DNA of 64,000 nt from Pedobacter sp. MC2016-15 (lineage in GTDB: Bacteria; Bacteroidota; Bacteroidia; Sphingobacteriales; Sphingobacteriaceae), in contig NZ_JAPIVS010000007.1 in the NCBI RefSeq assembly GCF_026239695.1, positions 62,001-126,000 of the forward strand. Direction: 5' to 3'. Under the pieces are notes generated by a model. That model was not told the origin of the DNA. It did no database searches and saw only the letters and a program-made list of their open reading frames with translations. Made by a program: the position numbers and the translations under genes. This document shows positions 46,770-55,823 of the stretch, piece after piece (the stretch's first letter is position 1; the number at the start of each line of letters is the position of its first letter).

Positions 46770-47759
46770 TTAGTAAGCCCATTTGATGTACACGGCACCC
46801 CAGGTAAAGCCGCCCCCAAAAGCAGCGAGAACAATGTTGTCGCCTTTTTTAAGCTTGCTTTCCCATTCCCACAAACAAAGTGGGATGGTTCCGTTGGTCG
46901 TATTGCCGTAACGCTCAATATTGATCATTACCTTTTCTGATCCTACGCCCATTCTTGCGGCAGTAGCATCGATAATTCTTTTGTTGGCCTGATGCGGTAC
47001 CAGCCAGGCTACATCATCAGCGGTCAGCTCATTTCTGTCCATAATCTCGGCAGCGACATCGGCCATATTGGTAACAGCAAACTTAAATACTGTTTTACCT
47101 TCCTGGAATACGAAGTGCTCTTTGTTATCTACAGTTTCATGAGAAGCTGGTTTCACTGAGCCTCCGGCTTTCTGGTTCAGGAACTGTCTGCCGGCACCAT
47201 CAGATTTAAGGATAGAATCCATAATTCCATTGCCCTCTTCATTTGGTTCTACCAAAACAGCGCCACATCCGTCACCAAAAATGATGCAGGTAGTACGGTC
47301 TGTATAGTCGATGATCGATGACATCTTATCACCACCAACAACCAGTACCTTTTTATGTTTGCCTGATTCGATAAATTGTGAAGCTGTAGTGAGTCCGAAG
47401 ATAAACCCTGAGCAGGCTGCCTGGAGATCAAATCCCCATGCGTTTTTAGCGCCTATTTTATCCGCGAGGATATTTGCTGTTGCCGGGAATGGCATATCAG
47501 GAGTAGTGGTACAGAAAATGATCAGATCGATTTCTTCAGCACCGATACCGCGTTTTTTTAGCAGGCCATTTACAGCATGCACAGCCATATCGGAGGTTCC
47601 GAGACCTTCACCTTTTAATATTCTTCGCTCTTTAATACCCGTTCGTGAGGTGATCCATTCGTCTGTTGTATCTACAAGAGATTCTAATTCTTTGTTAGAC
47701 AATACATATTCGGGAACATAACCTTGAACCGCAGTAATAGCAGCGTGAATTTTATTCAT
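46770..47759 (-). CDS. fabH: 3-oxoacyl-ACP synthase III
   Basis: Starts fatty acid elongation by condensing an acyl-CoA primer with malonyl-ACP. A 329-residue thiolase-fold protein with catalytic Cys116 in [12 protein letters not shown], His in [10 protein letters not shown], and Asn in [11 protein letters not shown]. Bacteroidota membranes are rich in branched iso fatty acids, so the enzyme likely also accepts branched primers; this cannot be read from sequence. Sits between plsX and accB in a minus-strand cluster. Confidence 0.96.
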   Translation of the reverse strand: MNKIHAAITAVQGYVPEYVLSNKELESLVDTTDEWITSRTGIKERRILKGEGLGTSDMAVHAVNGLLKKRGIGAEEIDLIIFCTTTPDMPFPATANILADKIGAKNAWGFDLQAACSGFIFGLTTASQFIESGKHKKVLVVGGDKMSSIIDYTDRTTCIIFGDGCGAVLVEPNEEGNGIMDSILKSDGAGRQFLNQKAGGSVKPASHETVDNKEHFVFQEGKTVFKFAVTNMADVAAEIMDRNELTADDVAWLVPHQANKRIIDATAARMGVGSEKVMINIERYGNTTNGTIPLCLWEWESKLKKGDNIVLAAFGGGFTWGAVYIKWAY

Positions 47760-47770
47760 TTTTCTCGTAT

Positions 47771-48709
47771 TTATTTAAAAGCAGCCTGTATTTTTTCTAC
47801 CAGACCTGTAGTTATCATTTCTCTGGCTTGCAGCACCATATTCTTTACCGCTTTAGGGGTAGAGATACCGTGACCAATGATGACTGGTGCATTCACACCC
47901 AGCACAGGGCTTCCACCATGATTCTCATAGTTGAACCTGTCAAAAAATTCATCCTTGAGTCCTTTCTGGATAGTCATCACATAAAAGGATTCTGCAAGTT
48001 TAAGCATAATATTTCCTGTGAAGCCATCACATACAATCACATCCGCTTTTTCGTTAAAAAGATCGCGGCCTTCAATGTTTCCAATAAAGTTAAACTGCTT
48101 ACATTCCTTCATTAGCGGGAAGGTGGCGAGGCTGAGCATGTTGCCTTTCTCGTCTTCTTCACCAATATTGATGAGACCAACTTTAGGATTGTTGATGTGC
48201 ATGACATTTTCGGCATATAGACTGCCTACGATACCAAACTGTACCAGTACGTCTGGTTTACAATCTGCATTGGCGCCTACATCGAGCATCAAACCAGTAC
48301 CACCGTCCAGTTTAGGCACCAGAGTACAAAGGCTTGGCCTGATAATGCCGGGTACAGTTTTTACGCTGAATACCGCGCCCACCATCATGGCTCCGGAATT
48401 ACCGGCACCAATAAAGGCATCAATTTCTCCCTTTTTTAACATGGAGAAACCTAAAGAAATGCTGGAATTAGGTTTTTGGGCGATTGCCCTTGTAGGATGT
48501 TCGCCCATACCAATTACTTCTTCGGTATGAACATATTCAAAGTGATCGGCATTGAAGCCTTTTTCGGCAAGGATCGGCTTAATCTGCTGTGTATCGCCAA
48601 TCAGCACCAAGTGCTCGTTTGGCGATAAAAGTTCATGAGCTGCTATTGCTCCCAAAACATTTGCTTTGGGAGCATAGTCTCCGCCCATTATATCGAGACC
48701 TATTTTCAT
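47771..48709 (-). CDS. plsX: Phosphate acyltransferase PlsX
   Basis: Converts acyl-ACP to acyl phosphate for phospholipid synthesis. A 312-residue protein of normal length with [10 protein letters not shown] at the N-terminus, [29 protein letters not shown] and [13 protein letters not shown]. It precedes fabH by 11 bp. Confidence 0.95.
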   Translation of the reverse strand: MKIGLDIMGGDYAPKANVLGAIAAHELLSPNEHLVLIGDTQQIKPILAEKGFNADHFEYVHTEEVIGMGEHPTRAIAQKPNSSISLGFSMLKKGEIDAFIGAGNSGAMMVGAVFSVKTVPGIIRPSLCTLVPKLDGGTGLMLDVGANADCKPDVLVQFGIVGSLYAENVMHINNPKVGLINIGEEDEKGNMLSLATFPLMKECKQFNFIGNIEGRDLFNEKADVIVCDGFTGNIMLKLAESFYVMTIQKGLKDEFFDRFNYENHGGSPVLGVNAPVIIGHGISTPKAVKNMVLQAREMITTGLVEKIQAAFK

Positions 48710-48809
48710 AGTAAAAAATCAGTTTGTGAGTAAAGCGTTATTGCCTTTTTTTCCAAGCGCCTAAGTTAAACTTAAAGAGGCTGAAAACACAAACAATTTC
48801 TCAGTAAAA

Positions 48810-49001
48810 TTAACCTATTGAGGTATTTTCAATAACCAATTTACCGTTGTAGTATAAGTTACCGTCAACGTTGTATGCATGGTGAGGAACGTGGATTGCA
48901 CCAGTAGTTTGACAAGTAGCGAAAGAAGGAGCTACCGCTTTATAGTGTGTTCTTCTTTTATCTCTTCTGCTTTTAGAGATCTTGCGTTTAGGATGTGCCA
49001 T
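48810..49001 (-). CDS. rpmF: 50S ribosomal protein L32
   Basis: A 63-residue protein with the L32 pattern [22 protein letters not shown] and the C-terminal [17 protein letters not shown]. The four zinc cysteines of some L32 proteins are missing; only one Cys remains (ATCQTT), so this is the zinc-independent form. It follows the DUF177 gene by 23 bp, the normal order. Confidence 0.96.
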   Translation of the reverse strand: MAHPKRKISKSRRDKRRTHYKAVAPSFATCQTTGAIHVPHHAYNVDGNLYYNGKLVIENTSIG

Positions 49002-49024
49002 TGCTGATTTATTATTTTAAATTA

Positions 49025-49561
49025 TTATTTTAATTTTCGTAGCGCTTCCCAGCGTGGGTCGTCACTTGTTGTTTTTTCTTCCTGTTGTTGAGATGGTGAA
49101 GAGAGGTTTTCCAGTCTTTCAATCATCTCGCTGTCGCATTTAGCATCAATGCCATTCTGCTCACAGATTTTAATGTAGGGTACTGACACTGTAATCAATT
49201 CATATAGAATCTCAGAAATATCAATACTACTTTCTTTTTTGTTGAGCATGATAATCTCCAGATCATCACTCTCTAAATCATCCTCTGCAAACTTCACGAT
49301 CTGCCTTTCTGTAACGTCCAGCGGAGAGTCAAAAACTGCAAGGCATTTATCGCAATCCAGTTTAATCGTTCCGGCAACGTGAATCATCAGAATCAGCATT
49401 GTCTCCTGTTTGTCCAGCTCTACATCTACTTTTAGTTGCCCTTCTTTTACCAAAGAGTACTCAAATGCGTCAAAAAAGCTGTTATCAATCTCAAAATCAA
49501 ATTGATGCTTGCCAATTTTTAAGCCTGTAAACGGGATTGAAAATTGTTGTAAAGGTTTCAA
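49025..49561 (-). CDS. YceD/DUF177 family protein
   Basis: A 178-residue protein with the DUF177 core (QFSIPFTGLKIGKHQFDFEID, LDCDKCLAVFDSPLDV, VPYIKICEQNGIDAKC). The family sits beside rpmF in most bacteria and has been linked to 23S rRNA accumulation, mainly in plants and E. coli YceD; its role here is unproven. The start is non-ATG: TTG at 49561 gives a family-like N-terminus (KPLQQFSIPF); another TTG at 49585 is possible. Confidence 0.86.
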   Translation of the reverse strand: MKPLQQFSIPFTGLKIGKHQFDFEIDNSFFDAFEYSLVKEGQLKVDVELDKQETMLILMIHVAGTIKLDCDKCLAVFDSPLDVTERQIVKFAEDDLESDDLEIIMLNKKESSIDISEILYELITVSVPYIKICEQNGIDAKCDSEMIERLENLSSPSQQQEEKTTSDDPRWEALRKLK

Positions 49562-49637
49562 TTGTAACAAAATTTTAGCCCGCAAATGTATGAATTAATT
49601 TGGGATATCTAAAATGTTTTACAAATATTATTAAAGG

Positions 49638-50717
49638 TTAATTTGCATCATCCTTTACATCGGCTGCAGTTTCTATTACTTTGCCTCCGCTTCTTAACTG
49701 ATTGCTTAACAGAGATTCCTGCTCACGTCTGTGTTTTACAATGTGCGCAGCAGCAAAAACTGCCTCAAGGAATGAGGAAGGATCTGCCACATTTTTGCCG
49801 GCGATACCATATCCCGTACCGTGGTCGGGAGAGGTGCGCACATATTTCATTCCGGCGGTGTAGTTAACACCATTACCGAAAGCAATAGTTTTAAATGGAA
49901 TCAGTCCCTGGTCGTGGTACATCGCCAGAACAGCATCAAATTGTTTGTAAGTTGCGTTTCCAAAGAAGCCATCCGCAGGATACGGGCCGAAGCAAATCAC
50001 GCCTTTATCAAACGCTTCCTGTATTGCAGGTATGATGATATCCTGCTCTTCTGTTCCCAGCAAACCATTGTCGCCTGCATGCGGGTTTAGTCCCAGTACT
50101 GCGATTTTTGGTTTTTCGATCCAGAAATCCTTTTTCAGGCTTTCATTGATCATGACCAGCTTTTTAACGATCTTTTCTTTGGTGATGCTTTGTGCAACCT
50201 GCGTGATCGGGATATGGCCGGTAACGACACCGACACGAATATCTTCGCTCACGAGGAACATCAGCACATCTCTTGCGCCACTGCGTTCCTGCAGGTATTC
50301 TGTATGTCCGGGAAAGTTAAAAGTATCAGACTGTATATTATGTTTATTGATTGGTGCGGTAACCAGTGCATCTATATCTCCGCTGACCAGGTCTTCAGTT
50401 GCTTTTTCCAATGATAACAAGGCATATTTTCCACCGGTAGGGGTTGATAGACCAAGTTCGATCTTCACATCTTCCTCCCAGCAGTTGATCATATTGGCTT
50501 TTTTCGGATTTGCATCCGCAGCCTGACTGATGACGTTGAAACTGAAATCACTTAAACCGAGGGCTTTTCTATGATAGGATGCTACTTTGGTATGTCCATA
50601 AACGATAGGGGTGCAGTAATCCAGGATACCTTGATTAGCTAAAGTCTTCAGAATAACTTCCAAACCAATGCCATTTACGTCGCCTATACTGATACCTATT
50701 TTAATCTTACTGCTCAT
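49638..50717 (-). CDS. pdxA: 4-hydroxythreonine-4-phosphate dehydrogenase
   Basis: A 359-residue PdxA, an NAD-dependent step in the DXP-dependent pyridoxal phosphate route. Metal His residues lie in NFPGHTEYLQERSG, LNPHAGDNG and MYHDQGLIPFK; GTGYGIAGKNVADPSSF closes the active site. I start at ATG 50717 (SSKIKIGISIGDVNGIG) because the longer frame would add a stretch without family support. DXP for this pathway comes from the dxs product. PLP feeds GlyA and ThrC in this window. Confidence 0.95.
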   Translation of the reverse strand: MSSKIKIGISIGDVNGIGLEVILKTLANQGILDYCTPIVYGHTKVASYHRKALGLSDFSFNVISQAADANPKKANMINCWEEDVKIELGLSTPTGGKYALLSLEKATEDLVSGDIDALVTAPINKHNIQSDTFNFPGHTEYLQERSGARDVLMFLVSEDIRVGVVTGHIPITQVAQSITKEKIVKKLVMINESLKKDFWIEKPKIAVLGLNPHAGDNGLLGTEEQDIIIPAIQEAFDKGVICFGPYPADGFFGNATYKQFDAVLAMYHDQGLIPFKTIAFGNGVNYTAGMKYVRTSPDHGTGYGIAGKNVADPSSFLEAVFAAAHIVKHRREQESLLSNQLRSGGKVIETAADVKDDAN

Positions 50718-50875
50718 GCTCAAATAAAAATTTAGCGCAAAATACAGAAAATTCATCAGGATAGTGTTTTTTAGTGGGTCATATGTCCGGTGTTACCCCA
50801 TTAATCATAAATCTTTAGTTATTTTGCAGGAATGATGACGGTGGTTACTGTTTTCAAATTTAATAAGGATAGCAT

Positions 50876-51682
50876 ATGAGTCTGGTAAGGGCGAAAAAAC
50901 ATTTGGGACAACACTTTCTGACCGATAAGAAGATTGCGGAAAAGATTGTGAACGGTCTTGTTCATACTGATCAGTACCGTCAGGTGCTGGAGGTAGGCCC
51001 GGGGATGGGTATTCTTTCTGACATCCTTCTGGAGAGGGATTATCTGGAGACTTTTATGATAGACATTGATACGGAATCGTATCATTTCCTGAATGAGAAG
51101 TATCCGCAAATGGGAAGCCGGCTGATCAATGGGGATTTCCTGAAGCTTGACCTGGCGGCTGTTTTTCCGGGAAAGTTTGCCATTATTGGTAATTTCCCTT
51201 ACAATATATCTTCACAGATCCTGTTCAAAGTACTGGAACACCGCGATAATGTGGTGGAAATGGTGGGTATGTTCCAAAAAGAAGTTGCAGAACGCTGTGC
51301 TTCAAAATCGGGAACTAAGGAGTATGGTATCCTCAGTGTCCTGATACAGGCGTACTATGATATAGAATACCTCTTTACCGTAAAGCCCGGTACTTTTAAT
51401 CCGCCACCAAAAGTAAACTCGGGTGTGATCAGGCTGAGCAGAAACAAGGTGGAAACGCTGCCATGCGATGAGAAACTTTTCTGGGCAGTAGTAAAGGCGG
51501 GCTTTAACCAGCGCAGGAAAACATTACGCAACGCTTTGTCGGGTGTGCTGCCCAAAGCGAAAATGGACGATCATATTTTTTTTGAAAAACGTGCGGAACA
51601 GCTGACGGTGGAAGATTTTATTACACTTACACAGCATGTAACTGAACGCGCTAAAATTACTATACAAACAGATGAAGGGTAA
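50876..51682 (+). CDS. rsmA: 16S rRNA A1518/A1519 dimethyltransferase
   Basis: The KsgA enzyme that dimethylates two adenosines in the 3' hairpin of 16S rRNA. A 268-residue protein with the SAM motif LEVGPGMGILSDILL, the catalytic NFPYNISSQILFK motif and the C-terminal RNA-binding part (GFNQRRKTLRNAL). The start is preceded by AAGGATAGC, a plausible ribosome binding site, which is unusual among neighbours. Its end overlaps the next gene by 11 bp. Confidence 0.96.
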   Translation: MSLVRAKKHLGQHFLTDKKIAEKIVNGLVHTDQYRQVLEVGPGMGILSDILLERDYLETFMIDIDTESYHFLNEKYPQMGSRLINGDFLKLDLAAVFPGKFAIIGNFPYNISSQILFKVLEHRDNVVEMVGMFQKEVAERCASKSGTKEYGILSVLIQAYYDIEYLFTVKPGTFNPPPKVNSGVIRLSRNKVETLPCDEKLFWAVVKAGFNQRRKTLRNALSGVLPKAKMDDHIFFEKRAEQLTVEDFITLTQHVTERAKITIQTDEG

Positions 51683-52598
51683 AATTTTAATTGTTGACGA
51701 CCTGCATCCTGTATTTAAGGAGAGGGCAGTACAACTGGGTTATGAAGTTGATGACCTTCCAAAAATCACAAGAGCTGAAACAATGGCCGCAATTGCGGGA
51801 TATGATGGTATTGCCGTGCGTACAAAATTCAGAATTGATAAGGAACTGATGGACGCGGCTCCCGGGCTTAAGTTTGTAGCCAGGGCAGGAGCTGGACTGG
51901 ATAATATTGATGAAGCCTATGCCAATGAAAAAGGCATTTTGCTGATCAATGCCCCGGAAGGAAACAGGGATGCTTTAGGTGAACATGCCGTGGCGCTGCT
52001 GCTTTCACTGATCAATAATCTGCGCAAGGCTGATATTGAAATCAGGAATGGTATCTGGGACCGTGAAGGCAACCGTGGCTGGGAACTGAAGGGTAAAACT
52101 GTCGGAATCATAGGCTATGGCTTTATGGGCAGCAGTTTTGCACAAAAACTTTCAGGTTTTGGTGTTAAGGTGATTGCCTATGATAAATACAAGACCGGGT
52201 TTTCTGATGCCTATGCACAGGAATGCAGCATGGAGGAGATTGTAAAACACAGCGATGTGCTCAGTCTGCATATCCCCCTGACTTCAGAAACCAGGCAAAT
52301 GGTAGATGCAGAGTACTTTTACCATTTCAAAAAGAAGATATTTTTTATCAATACTGCGCGGGGCGAAATTGTGAGCACGAAAGCGGTGCTTGAGGGTTTG
52401 TCATCCGGCAAGATCATGGGTGCCGGATTGGATGTACTGGAGGCAGAGAAGTTCCCTAATTTGGGAGAACAGAACTGGTATGACGAGCTAAAAGTCTCTC
52501 CGAAGGTGTTGCTGAGCCCTCATGTGGGTGGCTGGACCTTTGATTCGTACCGTAAGATCTCAGAAGTTCTTGCTGATAAGCTGGAACAGCTAAAATAA
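51672..52598 (+). CDS. D-2-hydroxyacid dehydrogenase, SerA-like
   Basis: A 308-residue NAD-dependent dehydrogenase of the phosphoglycerate/hydroxyacid group. Seen: DGIAVRTKFRIDKELMDAAP, Rossmann motif GIIGYGFMGSSFAQKL, catalytic Arg in INTARGEIVS, and the His in LLSPHVGGWTFDS. It lacks a C-terminal ACT domain, so it is the short type; phosphoglycerate dehydrogenase is the best guess but substrate is not proven. It overlaps rsmA by 11 bp, suggesting translational coupling. Confidence 0.87.
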   Translation: MKGKILIVDDLHPVFKERAVQLGYEVDDLPKITRAETMAAIAGYDGIAVRTKFRIDKELMDAAPGLKFVARAGAGLDNIDEAYANEKGILLINAPEGNRDALGEHAVALLLSLINNLRKADIEIRNGIWDREGNRGWELKGKTVGIIGYGFMGSSFAQKLSGFGVKVIAYDKYKTGFSDAYAQECSMEEIVKHSDVLSLHIPLTSETRQMVDAEYFYHFKKKIFFINTARGEIVSTKAVLEGLSSGKIMGAGLDVLEAEKFPNLGEQNWYDELKVSPKVLLSPHVGGWTFDSYRKISEVLADKLEQLK

Positions 52599-52602
52599 TA
52601 AA

Positions 52603-52638
52603 GAGGCCGTATCATAAACCATTTACGATACAGGCCCT
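52603..52638. terminator. Possible hairpin after the SerA-like gene
   Basis: GGCC-GTATC (52605-52613) pairs with GATAC-A-GGCC (52627-52636) with one bulged A. The T-tract is weak, so termination efficiency is uncertain. It lies directly after the stop at 52598. Confidence 0.45.
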
Positions 52639-52719
52639 ATTGTATATCGTTATGTTTTTGATTATCCTCTGTTGAGTTACAGAAGGTATTCTGGTCGCTA
52701 TTACCAGAGGTTTAGGAAG

Positions 52720-52804
52720 CTGTTGATGAGGTGTTGACAGGCTCAATTCATCGTTTTGAGCCTGTCAACACCCTGTTAACACCCCGTTAACAGCCTGCTA
52801 AGTA
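52720..52804. repeat. Cluster of 11-bp repeats with a 17-bp perfect inverted repeat
   Basis: Four tandem 11-bp units follow one another at 52761-52804: CCTGTCAACAC, CCTGTTAACAC, CCCGTTAACAG, CCTGCTAAGTA. Two further units lie in the opposite orientation at 52720-52741. The innermost units form a perfect 17-bp inverted repeat, 52730-52746 with 52756-52772, around a 9-nt loop. It sits in a 282-bp gap between convergent genes, so one use could be termination, but no U-tract is present. The periodic unit suggests an iteron or an intergenic repeat family. Confidence 0.75.
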
Positions 52805-52880
52805 TGAAGCAGATGCCTGCCGGGGGCGATGATCGGACGATCTTATATATCACTGTCTTATACGATGTCTGCTCCTGATT

Positions 52881-54746
52881 TTACTTTTTCCAGTCGTTAT
52901 TTGCTGGTGTAGCATCCATATAGATACCGCCATCAATCACAATTGCAGCAACTGCCTTTTTAGCGGTAAACTGAACTGAAGTGGATTTCTGGTTGGCTTT
53001 CCAAACTGCAGGGGTATGGTGGAATGCTTGTGTGGTGCCGTCTGCATAAGTTACTTTGACATCGAAAGGAATGGCGAAACCACCTACATTATTTAACGCA
53101 ACTGCATATTCATCACCCTTGATAGAAACTTTGTCGATAGCCAGATCTATATAGTTATTACTGAAGAACCAGTTATTCCAGTACCAGTTGAGATCCTGAC
53201 CGGAAACATTATTGATTGAATTAAAGAAATCCCATGGCACAGGATGTTTACCGTTCCAGCGATCCATATAGGCACGGAGATATTTTTTGAAGGCCTCATC
53301 ACCGAAAAGATCCTTTAAACCAAGGTAAGCCAGAGAAGGTTTTACATAGGCGTTATTGCCTGTGGCAAGAGTAGTGGGCGTAATTACCGGCAGCTCCTCT
53401 TCGGTGTTTTTGCTGGCAATCCATCTTTTTACCCTGAACTGCTTATAGTTTTCTGCTGCTTTTTCTTTACCCAGCTGGTCAATGGCAATCAGGTATTCGA
53501 GAGTAGTTGCCCAGCCCTCATCCATATAAGCGTAACGTGTTTCATTGATACCCATATAAAAAGGGAAGTAGGTGTGTGCGATTTCGTGGTTCATCACAAA
53601 CTGGCTGAATTCCATATCCGGTGTAGTAGAATCGTTCACCATCATTGGGTATTCCATGTCGGCAAAGCCCTGCACTACTGTCATTTTTGAAAATGGGTAG
53701 GGCACTCCCGGCCAGTTCAGAGAGAACCAGTTCAATGCCAGTTTAGACCATTCTACACCGTGTGAAAAGTCTGTAGCTTTTGAATCATAGGCAGATTGTA
53801 CACTTGATCTTCTTTTAGTTTTCGGATCAACGATCACACTTCCGGCATCCCATATATAATGGTTGCTCAGAGCAAAAGTAATATCAGTGATATGATCGGC
53901 AGTAAATTTCCAGGTATTCCATGCATTCTGTTTGGTTACCTGTCCCTTGGACATCTCTTCGGCATTTGCCATGGAAATTACCTCGTCGCTGGTATATGAT
54001 TTTTTCAGGCGCTGGGCAATCTTTGGCTGCAGCACCTCGTCAGGATTTTTCAGGTCACCTGTTGCCCAAACCACATAGTTTTTGGGTGCAGTGACGCTAA
54101 ACTGGTAATCATTGAAATCATTGTAGAACTCTGCCCTGTCGGTATGTGGGATGAGGTCCCAGCCATTATAGTCGTCATAAACGGAAATTCTTGGGAAGGC
54201 ATAGGCAACAAAGAATGTAGTACTGTCCAGTTGTCCTTCGCGTCCGCTTTCTTTGGAAAGAGGGTAGCTCCAGCCAATCTTTAATTTAGCAGTTTCGCCG
54301 GGAAGGATCGCTTTTTTTAATTTAACCATTCCAATCGTTCCCCAGTCTTTTGCATCAATGGCATACGAATCAGCCCCGATAACAAAAGAGCTGATCTTTA
54401 ATCCTGTGGTCAGAAAATCCTGTCCTGTGTAATTGGATCTTGGAGATTCAGGTTTGTGGATATTATTGACAAACCTGACAGCGATGGTGCGTAAAGTATC
54501 AGGGCTGTTGTTGGTATAATCTATGGTTTCATTTCCTTTTACCGTTTTATCATCTGGCGTAACGGTAAGTGACATGTTGTATTTTCCTTTGTTCTGCCAG
54601 TAGCTTTTGCCTGGTTTTCCATCTGCCGAGCGGGTACCTTTATCGAAGGCAGCTTTGATATTTCTAGGCATGTAAAGTTGCTGTGCCTGACTGCTGTAAG
54701 TAAATAACATACCCAGGACGGCCAGTCTTAAAATTTTGCGGTGCAT
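52881..54746 (-). CDS. M1-family metallopeptidase
   Basis: A 621-residue exported peptidase. Signal peptide to about SSQAQ, an N-terminal beta-sandwich typical of M1 (YNMSLTVTPDDKTVKGNETIDYTNN), and the gluzincin active site HEIAH (His387, Glu388, His391) followed by zinc Glu410 in MDEGWATTLEYL. The usual GAMEN exopeptidase motif is replaced by DMEYPMMVND, a form common in Bacteroidota members. Probably an aminopeptidase in the periplasm; substrate unknown. It is divergent from greA and has its own promoter. Confidence 0.92.
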   Translation of the reverse strand: MHRKILRLAVLGMLFTYSSQAQQLYMPRNIKAAFDKGTRSADGKPGKSYWQNKGKYNMSLTVTPDDKTVKGNETIDYTNNSPDTLRTIAVRFVNNIHKPESPRSNYTGQDFLTTGLKISSFVIGADSYAIDAKDWGTIGMVKLKKAILPGETAKLKIGWSYPLSKESGREGQLDSTTFFVAYAFPRISVYDDYNGWDLIPHTDRAEFYNDFNDYQFSVTAPKNYVVWATGDLKNPDEVLQPKIAQRLKKSYTSDEVISMANAEEMSKGQVTKQNAWNTWKFTADHITDITFALSNHYIWDAGSVIVDPKTKRRSSVQSAYDSKATDFSHGVEWSKLALNWFSLNWPGVPYPFSKMTVVQGFADMEYPMMVNDSTTPDMEFSQFVMNHEIAHTYFPFYMGINETRYAYMDEGWATTLEYLIAIDQLGKEKAAENYKQFRVKRWIASKNTEEELPVITPTTLATGNNAYVKPSLAYLGLKDLFGDEAFKKYLRAYMDRWNGKHPVPWDFFNSINNVSGQDLNWYWNNWFFSNNYIDLAIDKVSIKGDEYAVALNNVGGFAIPFDVKVTYADGTTQAFHHTPAVWKANQKSTSVQFTAKKAVAAIVIDGGIYMDATPANNDWKK

Positions 54747-54769
54747 AAAGATTAATCAATTAGTTGCAT

Positions 54770-54802
54770 CAAAAGTAAAGGTTTTAAGTTCTTTCTAAAC
54801 AA
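54770..54802 (-). promoter_or_regulatory. Candidate promoter of the M1 peptidase gene
   Basis: On the minus strand TTG (54802-54800) and TACTTTTG (54777-54770), an exact TAnnTTTG, are separated by 22 bp, slightly longer than the usual 19-21. Confidence 0.45.
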
Positions 54803-54817
54803 TTCAAATCAAAAGAT

Positions 54818-54848
54818 TTGCTTTTATAAGAATTGCCTGTTATCTTCG
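54818..54848 (+). promoter_or_regulatory. Candidate promoter of greA
   Basis: TTG (54818-54820), 20 bp, TATCTTCG (54841-54848), one mismatch to TAnnTTTG. The -33 ends of this and the divergent M1 promoter are 16 bp apart. Confidence 0.5.
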
Positions 54849-54860
54849 TTTTAATTGAAG

Positions 54861-54897
54861 CAAGACTATGTAGGCTTAAAATGCCCATATAGTCTTG
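54861..54897 (+). promoter_or_regulatory. Terminator-like hairpin in the greA 5' leader
   Basis: CAAGACTAT (54861-54869) pairs exactly with ATAGTCTTG (54889-54897), and the stem extends inward by a GU and GGC/GCC with one mismatch to a 7-nt loop. TTTGTATTTT follows at once. It lies between the predicted greA promoter and the greA start, so it would act as an attenuator-like leader element and not as the end of another gene (flanking genes are divergent). Confidence 0.6.
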
Positions 54898-54935
54898 TTT
54901 GTATTTTAAAGGAAGTTATAAATAATAAATAAGCT

Positions 54936-55409
54936 ATGACAGAGGTAACATACTACACTCAGGAAGGATTAGATAAGCTAAAGGAAGAAGTACATTACTT
55001 GACGACAACAGGGAGACAACTGATCTCTAAAGCTATAGCTGAAGCAAGAGATAAAGGTGATCTTTCAGAGAACGCAGAATACGATGCTGCCAAAGAAGCA
55101 CAAGGGCTTCATGAGGCGAAAATTTCAAAATTGAAGGCAACTTTAGCTTCAGCAAGACTGATCGATGAATCAAAACTGGATACATCAAAGGTACTTGCAT
55201 TATCAATTGTTAAAATTAAAAACGTTAAAAACGGGGCGACCATGACTTATCAGCTGGTTGCTGAATCAGAGGCTGATATGAAATCTGGCAAGATCTCAGT
55301 AAAATCGCCTATTGCCCAGGGATTACTGGGTAAGTCTGTTGGCGATAAAGCAGAAATTGAAGTTCCTGCGGGAAAGATAGAGTTTGAAATTTTAGAAATC
55401 AGCAGATAA
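54936..55409 (+). CDS. greA: Transcript cleavage factor GreA
   Basis: A 157-residue factor that rescues backtracked RNA polymerase by stimulating transcript cleavage. N-terminal coiled coil with the acidic tip in GDLSENAEYDAAKEAQG, C-terminal FKBP-like domain (SVKSPIAQGLLGKSVGDKAEIEVPAGKIEFEILEI). Length is typical. It has a hairpin in its leader (see 54861-54897) and is followed after 10 bp by the HIT gene. Confidence 0.96.
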   Translation: MTEVTYYTQEGLDKLKEEVHYLTTTGRQLISKAIAEARDKGDLSENAEYDAAKEAQGLHEAKISKLKATLASARLIDESKLDTSKVLALSIVKIKNVKNGATMTYQLVAESEADMKSGKISVKSPIAQGLLGKSVGDKAEIEVPAGKIEFEILEISR

Positions 55410-55419
55410 ACAATAACAT

Positions 55420-55812
55420 ATGGCAAGTATATTTTCAAAGATTATAGACGGGGAGATTCCCGCGCATGTAGTTGCAGAAACGACAGAATTTCTGGCTTTT
55501 CTGGATATTAATCCCCTGACGATGGGCCACGTGCTGGTGATCCCAAAGAAAGAAGTTGATTATATATTTGACATGGATGACGAGAGTTATTTCGGACTGA
55601 CGCTGTTTGCCAAGATTGTTTCGGCAGGTGTGAAAAAAGCATTTCCATGTATTAAAGTTGGAATGGCAGTGATAGGTCTTGAAGTGCCGCATGCACATAT
55701 CCATTTGATTCCGCTAAATACGATGGATGACATCAACTTTAGCCGTCCCAAGCTGCATCCTACCCAGGAGGAGCTTGAAGAAGCTGCACTAAAAATTAAA
55801 GCACAGTTATAA
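55420..55812 (+). CDS. HIT-family (histidine triad) protein
   Basis: A 130-residue nucleotide hydrolase/transferase. It has the catalytic HAHIHLIPL triad, and the family N-terminus FSKIIDGEIPAHVV. Hint-type members usually hydrolyse AMP-lysine or aminoacyl-AMP compounds. The stop codon lies in a perfect 23-bp palindrome. Likely cotranscribed with greA (10 bp gap). Confidence 0.93.
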   Translation: MASIFSKIIDGEIPAHVVAETTEFLAFLDINPLTMGHVLVIPKKEVDYIFDMDDESYFGLTLFAKIVSAGVKKAFPCIKVGMAVIGLEVPHAHIHLIPLNTMDDINFSRPKLHPTQEELEEAALKIKAQL

Positions 55813-55823
55813 TATAACTGTGC
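55801..55823. terminator. Palindrome overlapping the HIT stop codon
   Basis: GCACAGTTATA (55801-55811) and TATAACTGTGC (55813-55823) form a perfect 11-bp inverted repeat about a single central base. It includes the HIT stop and touches the MazG stop, in a convergent gap of only 10 bp. A bidirectional terminator is likely, though the U-tracts are short. Confidence 0.6.

Noticed and set aside
52603-52880. CRISPR array at the repeat cluster
   Set aside because: Units are 11 bp, directly abutting with no unique spacers, and no cas genes are present.
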